Shown one piece after another: positions 11,640-22,400 of a stretch of 64,000 nucleotides of DNA (positions within the stretch are counted from its first letter, which is position 1; every line of letters begins with the position of its first letter). Source of the DNA: Warburgia ugandensis (taxonomy: Eukaryota; Streptophyta; Magnoliopsida; Canellales; Canellaceae); NCBI GenBank assembly GCA_035236585.1, contig CP141132.1:20063945-20127944 (forward strand). The letters are read 5' to 3'. The notes under the pieces are model-generated. The model saw only the letters and a program-made list of their open reading frames with translations, was not told where the DNA came from and did not search any database. The position numbers were made by a program, and so were the translations under genes.

Positions 11640-12760
11640 TCACCCCAAGGTCTAATATCAATCCTCTCCAAGAATTTTCTAATGGCCCTCATGATTAAGG
11701 CATTGTGCTCTACTAGAGAATGAAATTCTCCAAATCTGGAATAACTCCTTCTTCATAATCGAACTGCCTCATAACCCATGTTGGAAAATAAAAGGAAGTG
11801 AGATCACATCCAATAGGAGGCTCGAAGTTGTTATTTTCATAGTAGGAAGGAAACCCTTCACCATTGTAAGAGGGAATCTACCAACTAATTCTCAAAGCAT
11901 CAACTCTTTGAACCATTTAGCTAGTCACTCGCGGTGCATTTCCTAGAACATCTATGAGTATACAACAATGATCTAGTGGTTTCTGGCCCATGGATGGGAG
12001 GATATGAGATTGAGAATCTCTATAAAAGCTAAAGCTAATGAAAAAAGCAAAGATTAGTAAGAGATCATGTGATGCTTGAGAAAAACAAAGGGAAAGAAAA
12101 GAAAAAACTCACATGAAGAACATCGATGCTCCCATACCATTCTCCAACTCCATCCACAATGAACTTGCCAAGGCATAGGAAGGTCTTAGCAATAAAGAAA
12201 GGGATAGGGTCAACATTATGATTCATGTCTTCATTAACATTTGCATTGATCTAGAAAGGGACTTTAAGGTTCTTTAGATGACACAAAGCCAAAGAAAATA
12301 AACAAAGAATACAACCAACAATAGTTCTATCACTATTTCCTCCTAGGGTTCCATCCATAAAGTTTCTTACCAAAAGATCAATGACAAAGAGCCAACTTGG
12401 ACCATTACCAAAGGTTATATACATGTTCCCTCTACTTTTTTCACATGGAAGAATCCTACAAAATAATTAAAAGTTGGTCTCACTTGTTGGCATTTCTAGG
12501 AAACCTACATCACTATGGTAAACTCTTATCAAGTTCCTAAAATCCCCAATAGTAGGGAAAACTTGCCCATTCATGAATCCAAAAACATGATCCTCATGAT
12601 CGCACAAACTAATATAAATCTCAATCAAACCAAAACCAAAAGAAAGTATGGAATTAACATTTTCAAAAATTAATTACTATCAATTAATTCTTGCTCTCTA
12701 CCACACATTTCATCCATCAATGAAATCAAGTTAGCTGTCATTTCATTTGCTGCTACCACA
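11640..12760 (-). pseudogene. Unidentified protein remnant, possibly intron-containing
   Basis: The minus strand holds one reading frame, broken by only two stops, from about 12645 to 12113: FGFGLIEIYISLCDHEDHV, then NGQVFPTIGDFRNLI, GNMYITFGNGPSWLFVIDLL, CLFSLALCHLKNLKVPF, PIPFFIAKTFLCLGKFIVDG and VGEWYGSIDVLHV. It ends at GTGAGT (12107-12112), like a splice donor. A second block at 11991-11640 continues with LIDVLGNAPRV, RVDALRISW, IPSYNGEGFPSYYENNNFEP, TSFYFPTWVMRQFDYEEG and IRKFLERIDIRPWGEYDS. A weaker block with MDEMCGREQELIDSN lies at 12680-12760. I cannot name the family. The style resembles extra ORFs carried by some plant Tat/Ogre elements, but that is from memory and unverified. Confidence 0.55.
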
Positions 12761-13330
12761 AATAACAAGAATGAAGATCAACAATTCAGCAAAATAATGC
12801 AATGATTTTTAAAAGCATGAATAAACTCAAAGGAAAAGAAAGAATTTTTCAAAAGAATTACCTTTCATGATAATTTCCTTGATACTTTTCTCCTCTTTTT
12901 CTTCCCAAAAGTAAGAAGAAGGACATTAGAGAAGTCTCACTTTGAATTTAAACAATGAAAAACACAAAAAACTAAAGAATATCATATTTGAACCCTTTAA
13001 CCACTCCATTTTCATGATCATAAAGCCAAATCCATTTTGATTATACAACCATAAAGTCTAAGTAGCATGTACCAAAAAGTACTTGGCCACCTTTCCATAT
13101 TCCATTTTGACTCAATCTTTGAGATATTTTTTGGTTATTTTAGGCATGCATTGTGTTGTCAACAAATAAGGTATATGGTAATGTATTTTAATTGATTTAT
13201 ATTTCATCCAATGAAAATATTCATAAAGCCAAATAATATATAAATGAATTTTCATTGCATATTTTCAAAAAGTTCCAAAAATACCCATTTCTTACAAAAG
13301 AAAACGCATTAAAATGAAAATAAACCAAAT
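12761..13330. other. Unassigned AT-rich sequence
   Basis: Nothing recognised on either strand. Confidence 0.4.
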
Positions 13331-13700
13331 AAAGCTAAGGCTAGAATAAGTGCTGGTCTACCAAACTATTGGCTGATAACCAACCAATCCCGACTCTCTA
13401 ACTCTAGCTGCTACAGTTGCCCTTGGCATTAGCCCCTCTCTCTCCTCCAATCTCTCTAGTCCCTATATTCCTGACTTGAACTCTCTAGGCCATTGTTCAA
13501 ATGTCCCATCCTCTGTAGTGGATATCCTACTTATCCTTTAAGGCCTTGATGTTCTCCTTGTGTGGCTCATACTACTAGCTAAGGCCTATCCTAAAGCTAA
13601 GGCTAGAATGATTGTCAGGATACAAAGCTATTGGCTAATCACCAACCAATCCCTCCTTGCTAACTCCAGCTGCTACGGTAGCCCTTGGCATCAACCCCTC
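13331..13700 (+). repeat. Direct duplication of about 100 bp, 260 bp apart
   Basis: About 13331-13430 and 13591-13695 share AAAGCTAAGGCTAGAAT, then ACCAACCAATCCC, then a GCTGCTAC block followed by GCCCTTGGCAT. The spacing of about 260 bp suggests two diverged units of a local tandem duplication. No coding meaning was found; the frame at 13560-13745 spans part of it and is probably chance. Confidence 0.7.
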
Positions 13701-13959
13701 AAGGATATGGGTCTTGTGACTCTTGAGCAAGATGCTCAATATTAAAATTTGCAATGAAAAACTCCAAATACTAGTCTTTTCCAAAAGAAAGAAAGCAATA
13801 TAATAAGAATAGAAACAAATATGAGTGTTGAGCACTAAAATGGGGCACGCGTGAGTCACATCCAACCAAGCCAACATCTCTACATCTATTAATGGAAGCA
13901 ACAAGCACCAAATCAACTAATGGCTAGAATTCACCTAGGATAGAAACATAAAAAACAAA

Positions 13960-14242
13960 TAGGTGTTGTGAGAACTCACTAGTTGTTGACGCTCAAGAAC
14001 CACTATAGGCCTTTAGGTAGGATAAAACGTAGGCTTGGTATAGGTTCTGAAAGGAAGGGTATAAAAATTCAAAGTTTCAAATCGAAGTAGAGGTCATCAA
14101 ATATTGTTGGAAAAATTTCCTTTTGCTTGTATTAAAGTGAATATCTTTTCTATTTTTTCTTTCCCTCTTTTCTCAACTTTTCCTTTCTTGTCTTTTTCTT
14201 TTCGACTGTGTTTTGTATTTCTTTGAAGAAAGGCTTTCTTAT
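13960..14242 (-). mobile_element. 3' noncoding region of the second Athila-like element, left part
   Basis: It matches 23970-24268 in order and orientation (GGTTCTGAAAGGAAGGGTA, then AAAGTGAATATCTTTTCTAT, then a T/C-rich run and CTTTGAAGAAAGGC). The match is interrupted after CTTAT by the solo LTR and resumes at 17071. The outer (left) end and the 3' LTR are not found. Confidence 0.8.
14238..14242 (+). repeat. Target site duplication CTTAT, left copy
   Basis: CTTAT here and at 17071-17075 flank the solo LTR. The unoccupied paralogous site reads CCTAT at 24264-24268. Confidence 0.92.
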
Positions 14243-15805
14243 TGTGATTACCTGGGTTTTCCCATGCATTTTTAAATGCAATATCTAATTCCTAAGGCGG
14301 GATGCATCCCTATTTGAAAACCATTTTATAAAAACCATGCAATGCAGCTGAAAACCTTTAGTTTTAAACTCATTTTGAAAACCCCGAGTGTCATTTGCTT
14401 TCATAACAACCAAAGTAGTTTTTGAAAAACTTTAGAAATCATAAGTGTTTTTCTAGGTCTATCTAGTCACAGCTCACAACCCAACTGTAATTAAATACAA
14501 ATACATGTCCCAAGGGTAGAGAGTTTACTTACATGTATGATTGTCTCCTTTTGATTTACTTGCTTGTAACACTAACATAGGCGTCTTCTACTCGTGAATG
14601 GAACTATCCTGAAAAATGTTAAGGATAGGGTGAGTATATACTATACTCAGTAGGAGTCTATCACTATTAGTTTTACAATGCATGCTGTGTTTAAAATCAT
14701 ATGCTCTTTAAAACATGTGCATGTTCGAACAGTCATGTTCAATATCAATATTAAAAACCATTGTCGAATTGGAATACTGACGACTAAAGAATCACATAAT
14801 CCAAGTTGAAAGTATCATATATATATATCATAAACATATGATATGCATAAGATGCTCAACTGAATCCAACTCATGGATATCTGGTATGGTATGGTCGACC
14901 AATCTCATGTCATGTCATATGCAATGCAAGTAAGTCCACGAAACCATAGGGCCCAACTATGCCCATGACCTCTCCGCCGTGTGGTCCCTGGGTACCTGAG
15001 GACACAGCGTCATAGCCTCCATGGGGCATATGACACATCGACCCAATGCCATGACACCAGTGGTAGCCCCCTATACCACATGCAGTCGACATAGGGACAT
15101 GCCCTTTTTGGGCGTGGTACTCATTCCACCTAGTAGTGGTAGAGGCTAGGAGGCCACCCCAACCTCTTGACATAGTGCCCACGAGCTTACTAGCCCAAAT
15201 CATATACGATCAAACAAGCACAAACATCTCTTTTCAAAACCTGTCCTCTTTGGGTCCCTCACAACTACCTACCCAACTTCTTTTGGGCACTCCAGCGTCT
15301 TTTGGTAACCCTCAAGGACATGCAATTTTTCAAGAACTCAATGCTCACAAATCATGCAATATATGCAATTGTTTACAAAACATGTCTATGCATAATGTAT
15401 TTAATCATATGCCTGCTAAATTCATTTATATGCTAAACAAGCCATAAAATAAGTCATGCTCAATAAGTCATATAATTTATACTTAAAACATGCATTCCAA
15501 ACAATCATGGCTCTTTTTAAAAGTCTAGTAGCGATAGAGCACCTACCTCAAAGTCTGCTGGAGTCGCATCCTTTATCACTTCAACCCGTCCTTGGGTCTC
15601 ATTTATAAACACCTGGGTATGAATGGATATAAGGAGTCCTTATTAATTTCAATCCATTTAGACATTAAATCGCTAGCTCTGCCTATTGGGTCCCTGGTCC
15701 TTGCCTAATTCATTTGTCAGGCTAGATCTTATAATATGGATCTACTATTCAATAATTAAATTCTATAAACGATCCTATGATCCTAATTTTAAAGTCTCAT
15801 TAGGT

Positions 15806-16180
15806 CTGCATGTCCCAATTCCCAGGACACCCGTGCATCCTGGTTGAACCGTGACCGCCTCGCGTGCGTGCACGCCCAAAGGCCATTCCAGGGATCGTGT
15901 TTGCACGTGCCCATGCATGCTCAAGTGACGCACTATGACGCGCATCATCGCGCGGACGCACCTTTGGTGTAGCATGGCGAGTCTCAACTCCTAGGGCACC
16001 CCGTGCATCCTGGTCGAGCCAGGACCTGTGCCCCATGTCACTCGCACACCCGAAGGCCGCACCAGGGATAGTGTTCGCATGCGCACATGCATGCCCGAGT
16101 GACGCGCTATGACGCGTGTCCTGGATGGCATTGCGCGAACACGCCTTGGCTCCCGGGCCGTCCATGCATCTCGGTCAAAC
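15806..16180 (+). repeat. GC-rich tandem repeat inside the LTR, about 165 bp unit
   Basis: Three diverged units are anchored on the GTGCATCC-type motif at 15833, 16003 and 16164, giving steps of 170 and 161 bp. Each contains a CAGGGAT-type block and a GTGACGC block rich in CG and palindromic CATGCATG. Two units are visible in the left-edge copy (about 50 and 220); none in the plus-strand solo LTR. The open frames here are by-products of GC content. Confidence 0.75.
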
Positions 16181-16680
16181 CAGGACTGTGCCTGGGGCGC
16201 ACCGAGGCCACGCCCATACACAGTCACGTGCCCCCGTGCACACTCGCATGCCTGGGGTCCATCCATGGGCTCAGTCGGGTGTGCATCACGTACCACGCCC
16301 AGGATCGTCTCCTTCGTTGGTCTGATCTTGGGTTCTGCAATTTTCAGCCATAAAAAGCTAGGTCCGGCCTGGTTTTGACCAGGGGAAGTGGAAGGGAAGA
16401 GGAGGGAAGTCTGGGTGATGTCTGGCTCGATGGGTTGACAGACCCATCAAGTCTGGGTTTGCTTTGTGATTCCCAGCCGGAAAGTTCCCAAATCCAGCGT
16501 GGATCTGGTCAAGGAAGAAGGAAAACAGAGGCGAGTCATGAGGAGCTTACCTGGGAAAGTTTGGAGCAATGCCTACTGCCGGTGGTGGGGTTTCTTCACG
16601 CTAAAACCCTAGCTGTCGGAATCCCTCTTGAACCATCAGAGAAAATGGAGGATAAAGGGACGGCTGAGGAGGAGGGGAAA

Positions 16681-16696
16681 AGGGCTTTTTATAGCC
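16681..16696 (-). promoter_or_regulatory. TATA box of the LTR promoter
   Basis: On the minus strand the sequence reads GGCTATAAAAAGCCCT, about 375 bp from the LTR start. It corresponds by position to CTATAAATAG at 7112 in the other solo LTR and to a mutated CTACAAAAAG at 757-772. Confidence 0.6.
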
Positions 16697-17070
16697 TTGC
16701 CAATGGCCGTGCTGCCATTGGCGGTGGTAGAAACATCTGGAAATAGGGTTTCTGGAGAAATCTAGAGGTGGAAGATGATGGGGTGCCGTTATCAAAATGG
16801 CCCCCTGTGTTTTCTGCCTTTTTCGTTTTCTGTTTAATTTACAGGACTACCCCTGATCTTTCAATGACCGTAACTTCTTCATACGAAGTCCATTTTTGGC
16901 GTTCTTTGAGGTGTTGGATTCCATTTTTCAAGTAGAATCTAATGGTACCAAGTTTCCTCAGAAATTCCTTGGGTTACTATTTTAAATAAAGTGAAACATT
17001 TAACATAGTTTATTTCCCATAAAATGTCTAATTTTTTGTTAAAAATAGCATAAATTGCTCGGGCGTTACA

Positions 17071-17075
17071 CTTAT
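17071..17075 (+). repeat. Target site duplication CTTAT, right copy
   Basis: Pairs with 14238-14242. Confidence 0.92.
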
Positions 17076-18189
17076 GTACACACTTGTATATATTTCATTT
17101 CTTAATATTTTGTCTATTTTTCTTCTTTTTTTACTCGTTTTTGAAAATAGGAAATGGATATTTTAATTGTGTTTCTTGGTCAAGGTAAATGGGGTTTTGA
17201 AAAGAAAAGCCTTACTAAGAGGCTCAAAGGGTCTAACTAGTGGTATAATATATTTGGTAGACTTTATATCTTTAGGCTAACACAAGGATGGCCCATAACA
17301 TTTCCTAGGTTTTTTAAAATCCATCAGATTCAATAAATATTTAGGAAGCAAAGTTAGTACTCTTATAGTGATTCTTGGCATTTGACCTAAACAAAGAACA
17401 CTAGGATCTTTCATTTATTGTTCCATGAAGAAATTATGAAATTACATATAACCCTCAGAAAAATGAGTCTTTAATACTCACTGGGTATATAGGTCTCCAT
17501 TGATTTTCCTTAGGGCCTTTAAGCCATAACCATCTATTAGTCTAAACTATGCATTGTGTTTGAGTATATTATGATATTTAACTTTCATATTAATAAAATG
17601 TAGAATTAACCATATGCATTTCTATTAAGAAAAGTAGGAGAGATACTAAACTTTGAAAAATCCAATTCTCATCATAGTAAAAGAACTTTGACCTTAAAGC
17701 TTTGAAAAACTCAAGAAACTCTTATTTTCTTTAAGAAAATTCAAAAGCCTCATACATATCTACACCCCCAACCTAAACAAAACATTGTCCCAAGTGTTTT
17801 GAAACATAGGACTCCCATATGATGAATAGGTAATGTAGAACAATGAGACTCTAAAAACCCCTAAGTTGCCTCCTTGTGAGTTCTATGATTAAGGTCCTTA
17901 GTCAGATGTACAATGCAATGAAGAACACTGATTTTATGATTGATACAAGTGTCATGGGACATGCTAAGGTGGGTCCTAATAGACTAATTCTTTTAGCATA
18001 ATTTTTTCTTATTTAGGCTTTACCAACTCGAGATAGGATTTCAACCTTTGCTCATTGACTTTGGAATCTCTCCATCCTTTTCTATCTTGATGAAATTGTG
18101 AATGTAAACAATACATAATATGTAGGATCTAGGCCATCAAGATTAAAGTTTCCCAAGAAATTGATGCAATCTAGAATTATATAAGAGGA
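17076..18189 (-). mobile_element. 3' noncoding region of the second Athila-like element, right part
   Basis: Continues the match to 24269-24765 (GTACACACTTG, then GGTCAAGGTAAATGGGGTTT, then ACTCACTGGGTATATAG). Toward pol it carries the conserved motif block, on the minus strand a CATTG-type motif at 17783-17796 next to GGTTGGGGGTGTAGA, and a GGAGGCAAC block near 17867. No open frame. Confidence 0.8.
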
Positions 18190-19130
18190 CCTATGTCCTG
18201 AGGTGAAGGACTTTCACAGGATGAGTCAATCATGATGGCTTTTCATGCAATCTTTGTATATCTTGGCATACTCATATGAATCTGTCCTTAGATCATCTAG
18301 CTCAATAAGTTGGGGCTTCCTATGAGTCCCAGCACTATCCAAGTCAAAATTGAGCTTTTTAATGACCCAATATGCTTTACACTCAAGTTCTATTTGGAGG
18401 TGGTAGGCCTTTCCATAGACTAGGTGGAAGGGTGACATGTCTATAGGAGTCTTAAATGTAGTACAATGAGTCCATAACACATCACTGTCTTAAACATTAG
18501 TCTTTCCTATTTAGATTGATTATCTTTTCTAAAATTTACTTTGTCTCCCTATTTGAGACTTCTACTTATCAAATAGTTTGAGGAATGTAAGGGATAGCAA
18601 TCCTATGGGTGAGACCATATTTTTTCAGTAAGTTCTCAAACACTATTGTAAAAGTGTTTCCCTCCATCACTAATTATGGCCCTTGGGATACCAAAGAATG
18701 TAAATATAGTTTCCTTTAAAAACTTGATCACCACCTTGTGGTCATTGGTCTTACATGGTATGGATTCCACCCATTTTGACACATGGTTCACTCCCACAAG
18801 GATACTTAGATAACCAAAAGAATTAGAAAAAGCTCTCATAAAATCAATATCCCAAACACCAAAAGGCTCAATGATAAGAATGAGGTTCAAAGGCATCTTC
18901 TTTCTCTTTCTTATGCTCTCTGACTGTTAACTTCTAACACATGCTATGCAATAAGCATGTGAATCCATGAAAATGATGGGCCAATAAAAATTACACTGCA
19001 AAATCCTTGTAGATGTCTTACTGAAATGGCCCGCCCATGCATGACCATGGTAAAAGGAAATGATATTATAAAGTTCACTATCAGGTATGCATCTCCTAAT
19101 GACTTGATTAAGATAGTACTTAAATAAGTA
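18190..19130 (-). pseudogene. Integrase, Athila/Tat-like Ty3/gypsy
   Basis: On the minus strand: zinc-binding N-terminus around 18930-19110 ([38 protein letters not shown], then CIACVRS); catalytic core at 18636-18896 with WDIDFMRAF (first Asp), VSKWVESIPCKTND and AIISDGGKHF (second Asp); C-terminal region at 18226-18480 with FKTPIDMSPFHLVYGKAYHL (where FHLVYGKA is a lineage hallmark), then AYWVIKKLNFDLDSAG. Integrase inserts the cDNA copy. Frames are separated by stops and shifts, and the catalytic Glu region falls in the gap between 18480 and 18636. Confidence 0.88.
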
Positions 19131-19239
19131 TGGATTGTCCCATGCAAAGTGTTTGACCTTGGCAATAAATCTTTTCCTATCTTCTTTAGAACAATGATTA
19201 AGGATTTGGCCTATGACAAGATAATTGACTATATATACA

Positions 19240-19680
19240 TGCCAAGGCAACTGGAAAATGTGCAACAATTGTTGATTTAGAAATGTTTCTACTATAAGCA
19301 CAATCTCGCTAGTGGACTCCACAACTAACTTGGATAAATGGTCAACTACAAAATTTTTGGAACCTTTCTCATCACAAATTTCTAAATCAAACTTCTGTAG
19401 TAATAGTATCTTTAAAATCAGCATAGGTTTAGCATCTTTATTTGAGAGAAGATATTTTAATGATGTGTGGTCTAAATAGATAATAACCTTTGATCCTGAC
19501 AAGTAAGATCTAAACTTATCTAGGGTAAAAATAACTACCAATTACTCTTTTTCTATAGTGGAATAGTTGAGTTGGGCATATTGATGATCTTGCTAGCATA
19601 ATATATCATATGGGCGAATTTATCAATACGTTGCCCCAACGCAAACCCAATCACGTAGTCCAAAGTATCACACAATATTT
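19240..19680 (-). pseudogene. RNase H domain, Athila/Tat-like Ty3/gypsy
   Basis: The frame beginning at 19541 has [58 protein letters not shown] and VVDHLSKLV, the C-terminal half of the plant Ty3/gypsy RNase H. The N-terminal part with ALGQRIDKF and YASKIIN is readable just upstream (19560-19680) in a shifted frame. RNase H removes the RNA template during reverse transcription. It joins directly to the integrase zinc region. Confidence 0.88.
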
Positions 19681-19779
19681 CAAATGGTGCACTCCAACTT
19701 GGTGGTTGGTAATAGGCCCAAAAGTTAATTTAGCCTTTAGGTATTTAATTGCTTTTAGTAATCATCATCAAAGTCAAAA

Positions 19780-20640
19780 GTTGCCCCTTCATAAGTAAAT
19801 TATATAGGGGCTTAGCAATTTTACTAAAGTCCTTGATGAATCATTTATAGAAACCAATGTGCCCTAAAAATGAGATATTTACATCACTGCTCAGAGGAAT
19901 AAGGTCATAGATTAAATCCACTTTGGCTTTGCCAACTTCTATACTATTGGATGATATGATGTAGCTTAGAACAATGCCATTTTGAAGCATGAAATGACAT
20001 TTTTTCCAATTTAGCACTAAATTACTAAAATTCATCCATAAACACTTTTATAAACTGCTCCACCATATTAGAAAATATGCTCAGCATACACCTTTGAAAA
20101 GTAGTTGGAGCATTACAAATTCCAAAAGGTATATGATGGTATGCAAAGGTCCCAAAAGGGCAGTTGAAGGTACTGGTCCTCAAGTGCTATGGGTATTTGG
20201 TTATAGCTAGAGTATCCTTGAAGAAAGAAGTAATAACAATAATTGACTAACCTTTCTAATGTTTGGTCTATAAAGGAAAGAGGAAAGTGGTATTTCCTTA
20301 TGATCGAGTTCAGTTTTTGTAATCTATAGAAACTCTCTACCTGGTGGTTATATGAGTGGGGACTAAATCGTTATCCTTATTTTGGATTACTATGACTCTA
20401 GACCTCTTGGGGGCAACCTAAACTCTACTGACCCAAGTGCTGTCAAAAATAGGGCAGATGACACATACATCAAAGAGTTCTAGCACTTTGTCTCCCACTA
20501 CCTCTTTCATATTAGGGTTTAGTCTCCTCAGTGTTTCCTTAGATGGTTTAACATTTTCTTCTAGGTGAATTCTATGCATGCACATAGCAGGGCTAATCCC
20601 TTTAATGGCGACTATGGTCCCCCCTAATGCTATCTTATGT
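19780..20640 (-). pseudogene. Reverse transcriptase, Athila/Tat-like Ty3/gypsy
   Basis: Read on the minus strand from 20640: MCMHRIHLEENVKPSKE and RRLNPNMKEVV, then a decayed fingers/palm region, then at 20035-19841 the thumb-side block NLVLNWKKCHFMLQNGIVLS, YIISSNSIEVGKAKVDLI and FLGHIGFYK. The YxDD catalytic box falls in a frameshifted stretch near 20040-20110 and is not readable. Order and strand agree with RNase H downstream and protease upstream. Confidence 0.8.
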
Positions 20641-21059
20641 TCTCTGAGAACATCAAGAAGCTTACCTTACTATTCTTGATCTAGATTTGCAGTATGATTA
20701 CTAATAAGGTTTCATCTGGTCCTAGGTATGAATATTTTAGATTTTTAGGTAAGGCTTAAGGACCAAGGTAGGTGATTTTTCTAATGAAGATATTGGGATA
20801 GAATTAGATGGAGGAAGAGGTTTGACTTGAGGGCCCCATTTGGAGGTATCCATTATAGATGCAATATCCAAAAGATTATTTACCTCATCAATGTACTTGT
20901 TCATATCAAAATCAGCATTAGCATGCTCTAGACATGCCTCAAGTGGGTCTAGAATAAATGATGGTGTATTTGTATCTTGAATTAGACCTCAATTAAATTG
21001 ACTACACAGGAATCATATACGTCGAGATGTTGATGATTGGCATTAAAAACACTGAGCAT
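20641..21059 (-). pseudogene. Protease-RT linker
   Basis: This position holds the acidic linker between protease and RT. Only scattered resemblance to the linkers at 1944-2200 and 47200-47560 is readable (the DPLEAC-like block and the SINEVNxLLD-like block near 20860-20960). Confidence 0.5.
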
Positions 21060-21530
21060 GACTTTCATGTTACTAAAGGATCACTTCATCACACCATTTG
21101 TACAATTGATGATGGCATTGGATGTTTCCAAAGCTGGACATGCAAGTATTTCTGGGATCTGATTACTGGGGTCTGACAAAGGTTGGGTATCCAAGACAAT
21201 GAAATCTAAAGGAAAGTAAAACAAGTCCACCTATATTAGAACATCCTCAACCATACCATGTGGAATCTTTACTAATATATTTGCTAATTACAAAGTGGCC
21301 TGGTTGGCTTAAGGTCACTAAATACAAGTTTCTCATAGACAGAATATGGCAACAAGTTTACACTAGCCCCTATATAAAGTAGTATGCTATCAATGACATG
21401 GTTTCCAATAACACAAGATGGTAGGACAACTTGAATCTCTAAACTTAGAAGGGGTTTTGGTGTTGGATCAAAGAGCTCACCTGCTCCATGAGGAAGGATT
21501 TCTTGTGCACATTGAGCTTTCATTTTTGTG
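21060..21530 (-). pseudogene. Retropepsin-type aspartic protease, Athila/Tat-like
   Basis: The frame at 21284-21523 contains PSCVIGNHVIDSILLYIGAS followed by VNLLPYSVYEKL, where the active-site Asp of LLDLGAS is replaced (LLYIGAS). The rest continues in other frames to 21060 with blocks equivalent to EDVLIQVDKF, ILGRPALATS and CTNGVMKLSF. Role as for other retropepsins; the lost Asp means it is inactive. Confidence 0.82.
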
Positions 21531-21989
21531 TGCAGAGCTTTTTAAGAAATTTGGCATAAGTAAGAATGTCTTTAATAGAATTGAGTAAGGGATATTGATC
21601 TGAACATGCTCAAACACATCCATTATCTCATGGAAATTAGTTCCTTTCTTAGCCTTGTTTAATAATTGAGGGAATGGGGTTTTAAGCACATAAGATGCCT
21701 CTACTATAGGCTCAGATGGAGTTGGAAGTTTCTATCTTTTCTCTTTCTCCTGTGTTTTTCCTAGTTCATTCTCCTCTAACTTTTCCTCATCCTGCCCTAC
21801 TTTATTATTAACCTGAAGGGTAGCTATGGACTTTTCTTGCTCTTGAGATCCTTGTGTATGTGAACTGGACCCTATCCAACTAGCTCCTTAGGGTTTGGAA
21901 TTGGTTGGCTAGGAAAATTTCCCTTTTTCCTTTTACTTAGGGTGCAAAAAACTAACCCATCTAATATTCTAACTTTGCAATGGATTATG

Positions 21990-22400
21990 AGTTGGCTTGT
22001 TGAGTTGTACTCTTGTCATTTTGGAACTGTAAAGAATTCTGCATGAATAGATTTAACATTTCCTTCATGGATGGGTTCTTGTTTGTTGCTGAAATTGTTG
22101 AGTAATTGACGGCTATGGAATTGGAGGATGAGGAAAGGCTTAAGGATGGGGAATCCTAGGTCGTCCTCCTTGGGTGTTACTCTTAGACCATTAAAAATTT
22201 GGATGCCTAGCCCATCCCAGATTGTAGGTCTCAGTATAAGGATTATTGTTGCTAGGGTTGCGATATGCATTAAGAACATTTGCTTGTTCTGAAAGGTATT
22301 CAAGGTACACTTGATTAGATGGACAACTTAAGGTTAAGTGAGCTAAGCTAGAACAAGTAGAAAAAACCTCTTATGGAAGCTTAGTGGATGCAATCATAGC
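21990..22400 (-). pseudogene. gag C-terminal region, Athila/Tat-like
   Basis: The minus strand reads CSSLAHLTLSCPS, a possible decayed zinc knuckle, then LSEQANVLNAYRNPSNNN, ETYNLGWARHPNF and WSKSNTQGGRPRIPHP. The ETYNxGWxxHPNF block is the signature between gag and protease in this group. A longer open frame at 22016-22303 covers the same bases in a different frame and is a shadow. The gag core upstream is missing: the LTR fragment starting about 22401 takes its place. Confidence 0.75.

Larger units (their letters stand above)
14243..17070 (-). mobile_element. Solo LTR, GC-rich family, minus strand (2828 bp)
   Basis: On the minus strand it begins TGTAACGCCCGAGCAA at 17070 and ends with CCAGGTAATCACA at 14243, between perfect CTTAT duplications. 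There is no internal region. It is the best-preserved copy of the family and aligns with 1-1138 (same strand) and 6685-9153 (opposite strand). A conserved block at about 14900-15240 gives rise to overlapping short frames with no family resemblance. The block at 15806-16180 is GC- and CpG-rich, unlike the AT-rich surroundings. Confidence 0.95.
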
